Source: Liquidambar formosana (lineage: Eukaryota > Streptophyta > Magnoliopsida > Saxifragales > Altingiaceae). Taken from it: 64,000 nucleotides of DNA. The notes below the pieces were generated by a model that worked only from the letters and a program-made list of their open reading frames with translations, ran no database searches and had not been told where the DNA came from. Both the position numbers and the translations under genes were made by a program. The stretch covers positions 16,989,907 through 17,053,906 of the forward strand of contig CM077826.1 of the NCBI GenBank assembly GCA_039720395.1. The letters run 5' to 3'. Position 1 is the first letter of the stretch. Each line of letters starts with the position of its first letter. This document shows positions 1 to 11,898 of the stretch, piece after piece.

Positions 1-793
1 CAAAGGCGATAAGGAATTATTATTCAGAGAAAGATGGGTGTATGTTTTTTTTTTTTTTTTGTATGTATTTATAAAAATTCTTTCCCCCAAAAAATAAAAA
101 AAACAAAGGTTTTGATATATGTAAAAGCTGTAACAGTATATTCTTTAGTCATTGTAACAAGCGCGGTTCAATGAAAACTTGTAACATGTCGCAATCCTAT
201 GTTGTATTTTTTCCAATTATATGTTGCTTTTTTTTTTAAAATTTTTTTTCCAATTATATATAACAAATTTCAAAAGTTTAGTCAATAACAAAGTTAAATA
301 TTTTATTATTGTTATTTTATATTTGTTGATTTCCATTATAGTGTGTTGTGTATAATCTGCACTCCACATGACCCAAAAATAAAGAGATGATGATTCCAAA
401 ATGAATAAAAATACTCTGAAATTCCCCCACCCCCCTCCCCCTCCCCCTCTTTCTTTTTTTGTTTTTTTTTTTGAAATGGTGCTGAGGGGAACATTCGGGC
501 CTAAAGTCTGTGTGTAGACATTGCAACAAAGAAACAGGAGGACTTTTTTAGAATGGAAACTGCAAATGGCCTGGCCAGGCCCATATTGGCCAGTTGATCT
601 GCGCATCCATCTGTTGGCCTCAGCATCTGTTGAACAAAGGCATCTATGGGACGAATAATCTCCTGATAGCCCTCATCCCATGTTGGATTGTTGGAGTCGA
701 GCCATGTCTAAAAAGTACCGGCTTCGCTGAGGAGAAATTTTTTTGATTTTTTATTATACCTTTACTACAAAAAACATAAAACGTACCTCCGAA

Positions 794-1197
794 GGCGGCT
801 ATTGCAACCCCTCAAGTTTATTTGTACACCCATTTATTTTTAATTTCTCAAGGTTTTAGGAAAAATATAAAAGATTTTCACGAAAACTGGACACATTGTC
901 TATTAGAAAACATAATTTTGAACAACTTTATAGAAGTTTTTTTTTTTTTCATTTTCAAAATCTATCATTTAAGTGGAATTTTTGGCCATTTATAATTTTC
1001 ATTTCTGTAAAAATGAAATATGTAAATGGCTAAAACATTTTCTTAAACGACAGATTTTGAAAAACTTTTATTTTACAAAGTTGTTCAAAGTGATGTTTTC
1101 CAGTGGACAATGCAGTTACTTTTCATAAAACCATAAAAACTAAAAAGAAAAAAAAATTAAGGTTTGCAAATAAAGTTGAGGGGTTGCAATAGCCGCC
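794..1197. mobile_element. Foldback MITE, GGCGGCTATTGCAACCCC family
   Basis: The ends are inverted repeats: GGCGGCTATTGCAACCCCTC at the left, and its complement ending in GCAATAGCCGCC at the right. The interior is also largely self-complementary around segments mentioning TTGAACAACTTT and AAAGTTGTTCAA. Related copies lie near 20600-21031, 33672-34062, 53233-53672 and 55736-56162. The copy at 33672-34062 is the same insertion in the F arm, so it predates the inverted duplication. No clear target duplication was found. Confidence 0.7.
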
Positions 1198-1760
1198 TTA
1201 AAAAAGCCTTAAGTTGGCAATGAAGCCCACTGACTACAGGCCTTGTTGATGCCTAAAAAGTCCACTTAGCTGGGCAGGATTACCCTCTAGAACATCCATT
1301 CGCATTAAGTTTAACCCAACTTTTGATTCGCACGGATCCAGGGAATAAACCCATGGTCCAAATAGAAAGCCTTTGCTCAAGAATCTATTGACGAATGACG
1401 AGATCTCCTCTTCTAAAGGCTATGTGAACATCCAGGACAAGAAGGGTCACCCTTCATTTTCCCGTTAAAGCCCAATTAAATTTTGGAGCCCAATTAAAGC
1501 CCATTCTTGTATTTTCCTCTACGCCATTTTTTTTTGGGGGTGAATTTCCCCTCATAATTTCGTTGCTAGATTAGTTTTTCAGAACTTAGAAGACGTAGTG
1601 GTATATAGCCGTATAGGAGACACCAGAATCCCATTATGGGAAAAGACTGCAAGATGATTATGAGTTATGAAGTATAGATTCGGACATGCGATACAGTTAC
1701 AATATGATACAGACATTCTGACACGGTAATTTTTAAAATATCTATAAGAATTATATACAG

Positions 1761-1803
1761 TTTTTTTCTTTCTTTCTTTCTTCTTCTTCTTCTTCTTCTT
1801 CTT
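1761..1803. repeat. TTTC/TTC microsatellite
   Basis: A run of TTTC units changes to TTC units and then to a short GTTT stretch. It is not coding. Confidence 0.8.
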
Positions 1804-1977
1804 GTTTGTTTGTTTGTGTTTTCTTTTTAGTTATTATATATTGTGTTATATATGCAATGTTTTAAAGAACATTCTAGATGTGTTTTGAATATCAATTTCT
1901 TATTTTGATCTAATGATTTAAAAAGTGGACTAGTATGTAGTTAGAATTTTGGAATGTTACACAATAAATAAGGTAGT

Positions 1978-2117
1978 AGGCATGTTTGTTTCGTCGGATT
2001 GGAGGGGAATTGGAATGAAATGAAATAAAATTTCAATAATGTTAGGCCTCGCTTATCATTGAAATCTCATTCCATTTTATTTCGACTCTCTCTGATTTTA
2101 TCCAAACAAACAAGTCA
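1978..2117. mobile_element. Short hAT-like MITE (TGTTTGTTT ends)
   Basis: The element of about 140 bp has imperfect inverted ends (GGCATGTTTGTTTCG at the left and the complement of GACTTGTTTGTTTGG at the right). The arms are rich in GGAATGAAAT and ATTTCATT. Relatives lie at about 5581-5735 and 31352-31492. The last is the same site in the F arm. Assignment to hAT is by general look only. Confidence 0.55.
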
Positions 2118-3022
2118 TAATATCAAAAGTATGCCTCTATTATTTTAGGGATCCCAGAAGAACGATTTATATACGTACATTGGCTACCAGGCGAGCTGTT
2201 TGGCCTTGGCATCATCGTCTGTGTATAACAACAAAGACTTACACACAAATTTTATGAGGAGGACTAGCTACCCAACTTGTGCATATATATACATAAATAT
2301 ATTTTTGGATATAGGCTTGTGGTCCTTAATTACCTCAGGGACCATCACTGGAAAATTGTAGGGCCATGATCATTGGACCATTAAATGTTGCCAACCCTAA
2401 AGTAATGGTATCAAGGCAGCCATCATAAGTCATGACCAATTAGACAATATATCCTTCTTTATCATCCGTAAGCAATTCTAATTACAATTCCTAATGTCTT
2501 TGTAATTTAGTATTTTGCCAATTGAAAGCAACCTAACCTTCTAGATGCTTGATGGCCACACCCTATAGAAAACACTTATATTTGACACATAATTATTGGG
2601 TCGCTGCGTTTGGGGGTGCCCAATAATTACCCGAGAAATGTGAGATTGGTTATTACATGAAAATGTGAGATTAGTTTTATCCCATAGAAATAGAGATACT
2701 CACTCTAAGAAGAAAAAAGTTTTATTTATTTATTTATTTTATTTATTATTTTATTAAAGGGGCCGCGCGGGTTTATAAGAACACATATAGAGCATTGCTA
2801 CTTGTGTAAAGTAATAAAAAACTGTCATATTAGTCAGACTTAGTAAATTAACTTCTTCATTCAATTAAATCATATTATTTTAATATAATCTTAAAATGGC
2901 AAATTTTGTGTAATCCGATACTGGGTAGCATATAATTCCACTTTCTCTTGTGATACTCAACTGAACTCCTCCTTTTCTTTTTCTTTTTTTTTTTTTTTTA
3001 AGCTAAGGTAATCAACTGATCT

Positions 3023-3030
3023 CTATAAGT
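3023..3030 (+). promoter_or_regulatory. TATA box of pseudogene A
   Basis: CTATAAGT lies 71 bp before the A start codon. The same motif sits at a similar place before F, C, D, G, I and K. Confidence 0.6.
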
Positions 3031-3362
3031 ACCGTGAACTTACTGGGGAGCACTAAAACTTTCTAGGTGAGAAAAAACGGATAAGAAAAAATAAATATAA
3101 ATGGGTTCTCTCACACTGCCTAAGCTTCCAGTGATAGGTTTCTTCAAGAACCACTGAAGCATGGCTCAAGTTTTTGGCTCACCATGTGCAATGATGTTCG
3201 CCATGCACTCAAAGAGTATGGCTGTTTTGTAGCAGTGTACGATGGAGTTTATTCTGAAACCCACTAACACCCTCTTCGGCGAAATGAAAGCCTTGTTTGA
3301 CCTTCCCACAGAAGTGAAGATGAAAAACAATTATGATCAGCCTTCCCATGGCTATGTCGGCC

Positions 3363-4005
3363 TAGGGCTGCAAACGAGCCGAGCCGAGCCGAGCTTTGGA
3401 GTGTTCAAGCTCGGCTCAGTTAAAAGCTTGTTTATTTATAAACGAGCTGAGCTTTAAATGAGCTTAATTTATTGTGTTCAAGCTCGGCTCATTAAGATTT
3501 AGAAAAGCTCAGGCTCGACTCGTTTAACTAAACAAGCCGAGCTTGAGCTCGAACTCATGTTCAAGATTGGTTTGATTCGAGCTCACGAATGTGAGTTTTA
3601 AACATTAAGATAAAAGTACATAGACCTTAAAAATCTTCCTTGGATAAGTACAAGATATAACTACTAAGGAAGTATTATCCCTTTCATGTTAATCGGTCCA
3701 CTTAGCTAAGAGAAACCAAAAATAAATTAGGGTATTTATACAAGCCCCTTAATGAGCCTACTAATAAGCTATTTTACGAGCCTTTTAACGAGCCTATTTA
3801 CGAGCCTATTAACGAGCCCTTAACAAGCTTGTTCACAAACGTAAACGAGCCGAGCTATGGTCTGCTCAAGCTTGGTTCGTTTAATAAACGAGCCTCGTAT
3901 TCAAGTTCAGACTTGGCTCATTTATTAATCAAACGAACTCGAACGAGCTTTTATCGAGCTTGTTCACGAGTTGTTCACGAACGGCTCAGTTCATTTGCAG
4001 CCCTA
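3363..4005. mobile_element. Non-autonomous hAT element in exon 1 of A
   Basis: The element is 643 bp long, begins TAGGGCTGCAAACGAGCC and ends with the complement of TAGGGCTGCAAATGAACT. It is flanked by a perfect 8-bp target duplication TGTCGGCC (3355-3362 and 4006-4013), the hAT signature. Its interior is packed with degenerate GAGCC/GGCTC motifs on both strands. No transposase is encoded. F has the uninterrupted site, so insertion followed the inverted duplication or was lost cleanly in F; the first is simpler. Confidence 0.92.
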
Positions 4006-5580
4006 TGTCGGCCAATGCTCCGTCATTCCTCTCCATGAAGGCTTGGGCATCGATGAAGTCACTGATGTTCAAAATGCTCAAAGATTCACCAATCTCATGT
4101 GGCCCGGTGGAAATGATGGCTTCTGGTATAAGAAATTTGATATACTTTAATTTCTCATAGTAATCTTACTCCCTCATTTCTCAAACATTGTCTTTATTTT
4201 CGTTTTAAACTATTTCAAAATTTTTACCCTGATCAAAAAGACTAAGGGGTTGTTTGGCAAACTTGAAAACTTGACTAATTGAAGATAAATCTGATTAGTT
4301 TTGATTTCACACTATTTAGTAAATCTATTTTTTTTCCTAATCAATTTAGCTGTGTTATAAAAACAAGGCATAAACATAATTTTTTTCAAACCAACTATAT
4401 ATGACTTGATTTATTTAAAAACCAAATAATAGTTATGGACCAGACCTAATCTGACCTAGTTTTTCAAGTTCTGAATCAGGCCCTAAACTTTAATTGATAT
4501 CCTAACTATTGTGGGTAAAATTGGAAGACTAAGGGCCTGTTTGGGAAAATTGGGTTTAGTCCTTAACTATTATCTGATTTTTAAAATAACCAACTTAAAG
4601 TTAGTTTAAAAGCAATTGTGTTTATTCCTTATTTTCAACAGAAAACTGAATAAATTATATGGGAAAAAAACAAATAGTTATCAAACATTGTGAAATTAAA
4701 ATTTATTATATTTATTTTAGGTGGACTAATTTTTGGGTTTGCCAAATAACCCCTAAATCAAATTAATAGTTATGAATGGATTAATTAAATGCATTTTATT
4801 AAAAAAAACATTTTTTTTTTTTTTTTTTCAAGGGGGACAGTCTTTAATTTTTTTCCAATTGGTTTTTTTTGTTTTTTGGTTAGTGAAAGTGCTCATTTGC
4901 TTTCGAAGAGAGTGGCAGAATTGGACAAGTTGGTGATGAAAATGCCATTTGAGAGCTATGTTGCAGAGAAGTACTACGACTCTCATGTGGAATCGACTAG
5001 ATACCTTCTTAAATTGTTCAAATACAGACTACCACAGATGAATGAGACAAATCTGGGTTTTCGCCCACATACGGACAAGAGCTTTACATCCATAATTCAT
5101 CAAACTCATGTTAATGGTTTGGAGATACAATCAAAGGATGGCGATTGGATTCCTCATGAGGGCTCACCTTCAACCTTCGTGGTCATGGCAGGCGATGCCT
5201 TAATGGTGTGTCCCTAATTTCTTGAATATTTATATACATATCTTAGAAATTTAAGTCCACATATGAAAGATTTAATATTATATTAGCTGAAAACAATCAT
5301 TCTCTTAAATGTTTTATTGTAGGTGATGGCTATGATCCTTCAATAGTATGTAAAATAAATTATAATTTTTTAATTTCCATCAAGATTGATGACCCAACGA
5401 GGCCTAAATGGTTTTACCTTAATATTGAAAAATGGCACAATAATAGAACCTTGAGGTTTAAACATTGCGCACAAAAAAAGAATAAGAAAAGGAAAAAAAA
5501 AAAAAAAAAAAGGGTTTCCCAAAGGTTGTGGATTTAATTACTTGTTCCAACACCCTTGCTTATTGTTTGTTTATTATTAA

Positions 5581-5735
5581 TGGCACGTTTGTTACGTCGG
5601 AATTGGGGGGAAATCGGAATAGAATGAGATTTTAATAAGGAACGGCCATACTTACAATTGAAATAAGGTGCTTACAATTGAAATCTTATTCTATTATATT
5701 CTGATTCTCTTTGATTCCAGCCAATTAAATACATG
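5581..5735. mobile_element. Short MITE in intron 2 of A
   Basis: This relative of the element at 1978-2117 begins near GGCACGTTTGTTACGTCGG and has a self-complementary interior. Intron 2 of F is about 320 bp shorter and I do not see it there. Boundaries are approximate. Confidence 0.5.
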
Positions 5736-6145
5736 TTATTGGTAGATCATTTTTTATTTTTATTTTTATTTTTTTGATGAAAAGGCGAGACCACTGCACA
5801 GATCGATCTTTAAAGACGTTGTAATTGGTTAAATATTTTTTTCTCGAGATTTTGTTACTAATAAGATTTAATGGGATGATTCCTTTTGAGTAGGCATGGA
5901 GCAATGGAAGAATACATTCTTCTGTCCATCAAGTTGTCATGAGCGGGACTGAAGAGAGATACACGGTCGGGGTGTTTTCATTCAACAGGGGGATCATTCA
6001 AACGCCGGAAGAGCTTGTTGATGACAGACACCCATTGAAGTTTAAGCCATTTGATCATTATGGGCTTTCTTCAATTCTTCGGTACCGAGGAGGGTCGAAG
6101 GGTCGAAGGGTCAAGTGTCGTGTTACTGCCTACTGTGGTCTCTGA

Positions 6146-6891
6146 GACCTTTTTAGGTTAAAAGATACTTCTATCAATATATCTTTTCTATCAAGATTGT
6201 TCAAGTATGGGATATCCTGAACTATCTCATTCAATGATGACCATCTGTTCATGGCATGCGCACATTAACGACGCACGCGTATCGCTCACGGACGACTATG
6301 ATCGTATAGGATATTCGAGATATTCCATACATGATTAAAGCTGTTTGTACTATTATGTGTTGATTTCATGGCTTGCTTAATTTCTAAGTGTGTCGTATGT
6401 TGTCTAGGATATTTGGATTTCGTGCGCACTATAGATGTTGGGTGCATGTATTGTATTGTCAAGGTTGTCTGCATTTCTTACTATGCTGTATACATGTAAT
6501 ATCTTATAAAGGCAATGTGGTTTTCTATTTGTGTGCTATGGGATTGAGGTTTCGCTATTCAAGGTGGATTAAAATCCACAATATATACACTTTTACAGGA
6601 TTGGTCGACTGGTTAGATTTTAGGTGTGTTCCACAGAAGTTATTGTTTTGACTCCTCGATCACAGCTATCACTGTTTGTGTGGGTATGAGTTGTGCGTCT
6701 CACAAGAGCTATTGGGGGATTGACTTGAGAAACCTCTAATCGTTAATTTTTTTTAAAAAAAAAAAAATCCACATTATATACACTCCACAATTTTTTATTT
6801 TTTATTTTTTATATATATAAAAAAGAAAGGAAAAAAAAAAAAACATGAATTAAGTTGTGTTAATAGCAGTTTGGTAATTCTTACTATCCAA
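6146..6891. other. 3' flank of A
   Basis: This stretch is the inverted counterpart of about 28230-28806 downstream of F and also resembles 34690-35169 downstream of F'. It contains poly-A/T runs. No gene is seen. Confidence 0.6.
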
Positions 6892-7275
6892 TGTTGGGGA
6901 GATGAGGGGGCCTAAAATTCAACACACCGGGCCCAATATACAAGTTTGGAACTCATCCCCATACAAAAAACCTAAGCCTATTAGTGGTGAGTTCATTAAT
7001 ATTAAGACCATTTCTTTATTCTATTTTTCCAATGTGGGATAAACCCACACGTGAACCTCAACAATCTCCCCTTTCACCGTGGGGGAGCAACTTGGTAGTA
7101 ACCTAGTAGTCCAAACATTGCGATACTACGATCGTCAACCATTAACTTTGATACCAATTGTTGAGGAGATGGGGGAGTCCAAAATTCAACATACTGGACC
7201 AATATACAAGTCTGGAACTCGTACTCACACAAAATGCCTAAGCTTATTGGTAGTGAGTCTATTACTTGTATATTA

Positions 7276-7340
<65 letters not shown>

Positions 7341-7386
7341 CTCCTATTCTTCCAATGTGAGACAATCTCACACGTGAACCTCAACA
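6892..7386 (-). mobile_element. TRIM retroelement, 495 bp
   Basis: Two direct terminal repeats (6892-7063 and 7159-7386) begin TGTTG and end CCTCAACA. The second is enlarged by a TA microsatellite at about 7281-7322. Only 95 bp lie between them. Read on the minus strand, the element has a primer-binding site starting ATTGGTATCAAAG next to the 7159 repeat (complement of initiator tRNA-Met) and a purine tract GAAAGGGGAGA next to the 7063 repeat. A 5-bp target duplication TCCAA flanks it (6887-6891, 7387-7391). The F arm has the empty site near 28215. There is no coding capacity, as expected for a TRIM. Confidence 0.9.
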
Positions 7387-7391
7387 TCCAA

Positions 7392-7770
7392 GACACCGGA
7401 AATTGGGCTCCATTTAATTCTTCAATCTGTATTATTAGTTTATCACCCTAATTATATCAAAGCTCTTGGCTCGAACCTAATTTCAATTAAGGACCCAAGT
7501 GGCCTGTGGGTAATCAATTGGCTTGTTTACGAGATAAGTAGGTGTTTCGAAAGAAAAATGACAAAAGATCATTTCAATTACATCATACAACTGTGGAAAG
7601 TACAATGAATCTGGCAATTAGCAGAAATTTTCTTACAATTTTCCTTATAAGTTGTTCCAATAAAACTTAATAACTCAATTAGGGCAACTTTTCAATCTAA
7701 TTCTCCTAAAAGAAGCATGCAGCATTTATTAACTTGAAATTAATCAAAAGAATCATTTGGAAGGGATTGG
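7392..7770. other. Distal flank of A block
   Basis: This is the inverted counterpart of about 27884-28210 beyond F. No gene is seen. Confidence 0.55.
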
Positions 7771-7974
7771 GATTTGCTCAAGTTGAGGTCTTTAACTTGA
7801 CGCTCAATTTAGCGTTAGATTTCAGACACGTGGAGGGATGCAATTATCAATGGCTAGGCTTCTCCTACAAATGCTAAAACTTCCTCATCCCAGCCATTGA
7901 TAATTGCATCTCCCACATGTCCGAAATCTAACGCTAAATTGAGCGTCAAGTTGAAGACCCCAACTTGAGCAAAT
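7771..7974. mobile_element. Foldback element at a rearrangement junction
   Basis: Two arms of about 85 bp (7771-7860 and 7890-7974) are near-perfect inverted repeats. The ends read GATTTGCTCAAGTTG and its complement, and a short loop separates the arms. The transcript would fold into one long hairpin. It lies exactly between the end of the A block and the G-like exon tip at 7983. No clear target duplication is seen. Confidence 0.75.
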
Positions 7975-7982
7975 CCAAATCC

Positions 7983-7998
7983 GTGTTTGGGAACCCAT
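7983..7998 (-). pseudogene. Exon 1 tip of a G-like AOP gene
   Basis: Sixteen bases (minus strand) match the first codons, MGSQT, of gene G. Matching upstream sequence follows on the high-coordinate side. The rest of the gene is absent: the match stops abruptly at the junction with the foldback element. This marks the left breakpoint of the direct segmental duplication. Confidence 0.75.
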
Positions 7999-9935
7999 GA
8001 TTTTTAGTTTCAGTGTCTTTTTTTTGGTTTGCTTCTTTCGTTTCTCACGTAGCTAGTTGGAGTAGTGTTGTCTACTGATCAGGCCATGCATTAATATTGG
8101 TCATTTTGCTTATAGAGTACGGTTGTATCCATTTGTTTTATTACAAGATAAATGAAAATATGAATGATCGATATGGTGACAGCTGGTGATTGACGAGAGG
8201 TTGATCAATCCAAGTCCTTGGCCGGCGGCCTGCACTTTCTTGAGCAGTTGGAGGTTTAAAAACAGAATGAATATGCGGCCGGGAAAATTATATTGGCAGC
8301 TCCATGAGAGAACAAAAGGTCGTCCTAGTCTCATCTTGGTTGGGGGAGCCTAAAGGTCAACAAGATACACCAATGATTTATTGGTCTATTTTATGGAAAA
8401 TTAAAGGTGCTAAAATAATTTGGAGCTTTGCTACTCAGCCCATTGATGGGCATGCCCATCTAGACATACGGGGTGGGCCCATCTAACAAGGTTTATTCAC
8501 TCAATTGGGTCTTTTGTTTCCCTATTTTGGAGAGAAATTTATTGACGTTTTCTAAAATATGGTTCTCCCTGTCAAGTTAAGACTCCAACAGACTTCTCTC
8601 GCATTACAAGAGATTTTCAGATAGTTTTCTGTAAGTACAATGGATCTATTAATGTTGATATATAACTCTCATTTTAAGGTACCTGATAGGAACTTTCTAT
8701 TTTAAGGAGCCTGACATGAATCCTTTTGAAGTAAAACAAAAAAAAGTGAGGTTTCCTATTATAGAATAGAGAAGAAGGCCTAGTAATTAAGAATTCTAGC
8801 TCCTTAAAATACCGAAGATAACTCAGAAATCCTTCTTTAGCTGGACTGAAACAATGGAATGGTTCTATTTAGTTCGACATAAAATAGGATAAGAAAAATC
8901 GATCAATTACGCATATATAAAACAGTAGTATTTAATTTTTGACATTTGGATGGACCTGGAAAATTAAGATGACATGGTCACATGGTGTAAAAGAACATAA
9001 TCTGGAAATAACCTGGTAACCTCATATAGAAAGATAAAATTTTGCCATATTTCAAGAGGCCGCAAGTAGAACAACAAAAAAAAAAAACCAAAAAAAGCAT
9101 TGCGTACGTAGCACAATTAATCACACTTGCATGATTTTTAACAACTCAATGGCTGCTATCAGCGGAGAGAAGCATTAAGAAGATTGCATAGATTTGACAC
9201 CACAAAACATTTACCTTGACGAAGCAGAAACAAAACCCTCACCAGGGCCCATCCTGATACCAGGCGAGCAAGGCCGGTGGCCGCTTGGGCCCCATAATTT
9301 GGGCTAAAAAAAAAGGGCCCCCATTTGCTTCCCCCTTTGCTAGTTATAATAGCCCAAGAATCAACTCAAAAGCTTCTCTATTGTTTTTCTTAAAAAGGGT
9401 CCTATTTTACCAATTAGGTCAGCACAATTCTAGTCTAAAGGAAAAAAAAAAAAAAAAAAGAAGAAGAAGAAGAAGAAGAAGAAGACGAAAAAGGAGGCAA
9501 GAAGAGTAATGTTTAAATGACACTTTGTTATAATTAATTTATTTTTTTTGGTATTATAGCTTTAGATTTTATTTGGCATTTGGTTTTTTTTTTTTTTTTT
9601 TGTGTTGTAAAAGTAGATTTTGCTTAATTATGAAGCAAGAAGTATGTATTTTATTTTTATAAGTTTTTGTAAATCTCTTGTCATTTTAATTTATAAAAGC
9701 AAATTTTAGTAATTTTATATGCAAACAAACTTTATGTTGGTATTCGATAGTAGGAAATTTTTTTTTGGATATTTAGAAAATTTTTTTTTTTTTTTGGAAT
9801 ACATATAGAAAGAAGAGGATCCGATTTTAAGAGTTCACTTGTGGCCTCAAATAACTCAGAACCAGTGCTGACCCTCACAACCATAATATTCATACTTGGA
9901 ATGAAAACGTTCATTAGTTATTATCTGAAGAGGTC
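7999..9935. other. Upstream flank of the G-like tip, then 3' flank of B
   Basis: This stretch parallels 38688-40102. It contains A-rich tracts, a GAA microsatellite at about 9458-9485 and poly-T runs. No gene is seen. A segment at 8560-9080 is missing from the counterpart, where 39240 joins directly to the shared sequence. Confidence 0.55.
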
Positions 9936-10119
9936 TCAAACACCACAATAAGATCGGAGGTATTTTGGACCGTCATGTGCATAAAAGAAGCGAACATATC
10001 CAAAATGTTCAAATGGCTAAAACCGTAATGGGTGTTCATCATCGATCGGTTCTTCTGGTGTTTGAATAATCCCATTGCTGAATTCAAACCACTACACCAA
10101 AAAAGGTCTTTTACAACAT

Positions 10120-10690
10120 TGAAAAAATGTTGTTAAAGACTTTCCACAACATTTTCATATATATTGTGTCAGCCCCTGTTGTGGTTGATGTGGGACTTTT
10201 TACAACATTAAACAAATGTTGTTGAAAGGAAAAACAGAATGTTGTTAATGCCATCTTACCACGTTGAATAAACGTTGTGTTAGACGTATCGACAACATTT
10301 ACAGAAACGTTGTCTTAGATCGAACACATTAACAACATTTCAGAAATGTTGTCGTAAATAGTTAGTTGACACATCAACAACGTTTTCAAAATGTTGTATT
10401 CTATAAACACATTACCAACATTTCAGAAATGTTGTCGTAAATGGTTAGTTGACACACCAACAACGTTTTCAAAATGTTGTATTCTATAAACACATTAACA
10501 ACATTTCAGAAATGTTGTTGATAATTAACTGACTTACATCAACAACATTTACAAAATGTTGTCTTATATAGACACATTAACAACATTTTAGAAAATGTTG
10601 TCTTAGATACACACACCAACAGCGTTTCCAAAATGTTGTCGTAGATTTTCGGTAATTTTATGACAACATTTTGTAAACGTTGTCGTTTCC
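10120..10690. repeat. Left subterminal palindrome array of the CACTA
   Basis: About fifteen short palindromes of the type ACAACATTTCAGAAATGTTG are spaced roughly 30-60 bp apart. In En/Spm, repeats in this place bind the element's own TnpA-type protein; that role here is inference. Confidence 0.8.
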
Positions 10691-10894
10691 CTTTTTTTTT
10701 TTTTTTTTTTTGGTTTGCAGGTGCTTTCATTTATGGTTGTTTTTATACCTATTCCCTGTTCATATAAAATGATAACCAAACACACCATTATTAAAAGTGT
10801 AAAACCATAATTGATTTGATCCCAAACTTCAAACACCTAACAAATCAAATTCATTAAATAAAGCCTAATATTACATGCAATACATTGCAAACAA

Positions 10895-11040
10895 AGTATG
10901 ACTTCAAAAGTTTCATTAACATCAATTGTCATTACATGTCATTAAGTGTCAATACATTGCAATATGACTTCAAAAGTTTCATTAACATCAATTGTCATTA
11001 CATGTCATTAAGTGTCAATACATTGCAATATAACTTCAAA
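10895..11040. repeat. 66-bp tandem repeat inside the CACTA
   Basis: Slightly more than two units are present. ACTTCAAAAG starts at 10901 and again at 10967, with near-identical sequence between (TTTCATTAACATCAATTGTC). Confidence 0.85.
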
Positions 11041-11645
11041 AGTGGCCAAAAAGACAAAAATAGAGAAGTTAGGAGTGCATATCCACCACAAAAAATTGGT
11101 CATCAATCATCTACTCCTGCAAAACATTGGAAACAAAGTGTGACTTCAAAAGTGAGTCAATAGTTATCATGCTAAACTAACAAAAGACTTAGAAGTATTA
11201 CCTCCATTACACCAAAAAAGGCCTTTTACTAATAGAAAAGTTAGGAGCATGCATCCACCACAAAAAACTAGTAAGTCATCAATCATCTACTCCTACAAAA
11301 CATTGTAAACAAAGTGTGACTTCAAAAGTGAGCCAATAGTTATTATGCTATACTAACAAAAGACTTAGAAGTATTACCTCCACTACACCAAGAAAGGCCT
11401 TTTACTAATATAAAAGTTATGAGCATGCATCCACCACAAAAAACTAGTAAGTCATCAATCATCTACTCCTACAAAACATTGTAAACAAAGTGTGACTTCA
11501 AAAGTGAGCCAATAATTATTATGCTATACTAACAAAAGACTTAGAAGTATTACCTCCACTACACCAAGAAAGGCCTTTTACTAATAGAAAAGTTAGGAGC
11601 ATGCATCCACCACAAAAAACTAGAAGTCATCAATCATCTACTCCT
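11041..11645. repeat. 176-bp tandem repeat carrying TIR-like sequence
   Basis: About three and a half units are present. The block CCACTACACCAAGAAAGGCC starts at 11381 and 11557, and a variant starts at 11205, giving a 176-bp period. Each unit therefore carries an internal copy of the element's own terminal sequence followed by TTTTACTAATA. Confidence 0.85.
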
Positions 11646-11649
11646 AATA

Positions 11650-11860
11650 AATTTGGTAGGCCAAGCAGTTGTACTCCCAATAGTCGGTAAGACCTCTTTA
11701 TACACCAAAATTGAGAAAATACAAAATTATCCCAGCATGAGACAAGACAATCTCACCCACTTGCAAAAGAAATCTCTCCCTCTCTTCCCCCTATCTCTTT
11801 GTACGGATCTCTCTCACTCCATAAGATTTACCTTTTATGTAATCCCATCCTCTTTTCCAG

Positions 11861-11898
<38 letters not shown>

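Larger units (their letters stand above)
1..3022. other. 5' flank of pseudogene A, no gene
   Basis: No coding exon is seen here. From about position 100 the sequence is the inverted counterpart of the flank upstream of gene F (up to about 34680). It holds two miniature transposons (794-1197 and 1978-2117) and a pyrimidine microsatellite. Short open frames on the minus strand at 217-606 are shadows of low-complexity G/A-rich sequence. Confidence 0.6.
3101..6145 (+). pseudogene. AOP-like 2-oxoglutarate dioxygenase pseudogene A
   Basis: This is a broken copy closest to F. Exon 1 runs 3101-4125, exon 2 4884-5205 and exon 3 5894-6145; all splice borders are GT..AG. Exon 2 still encodes the iron motif HTD in FRPHTDKSF. 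Exon 3 keeps the third ligand in SSVHQVVMSG and the RYT counterpart of the 2-oxoglutarate-binding RYS. Exon 1 is destroyed: a 1-bp deletion near 3147 brings a TGA at 3155-3157, a 1-bp insertion near 3265 restores the frame, and a 643-bp hAT element splits the exon at codon GYVG. Exon 3 also has small indels near its C-terminal end. In F, which lies in the inverted duplicate, the same exons are open, so the lesions are specific to A. Pseudogene status is seen directly; the family name rests on recall of AOP1 proteins. Confidence 0.88.
100..7765 (+). repeat. Left arm of large inverted duplication (gene A block)
   Basis: This arm matches the reverse complement of about 27884-34680. Shared landmarks include the flank at 520-620 (compare 34200-34300), the flank at 2180-2350 (compare 31120-31280), all three A/F exons, and the distal flank near 7500 (compare 28090). 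Private insertions are the hAT at 3363-4005, a miniature element in intron 2 at about 5581-5735, and the TRIM at 6892-7386. The end points are estimated by eye. Confidence 0.85.

Noticed and set aside
217..606. 129-codon open frame on the minus strand
   Set aside because: It is built on G/A-rich low-complexity sequence and flank repeats, and is not open in the F arm counterpart.
10120..10690. CRISPR-like array of short palindromes
   Set aside because: The units are imperfect, spacers are not unique or of constant length, and the setting is the subterminal region of a plant CACTA element.
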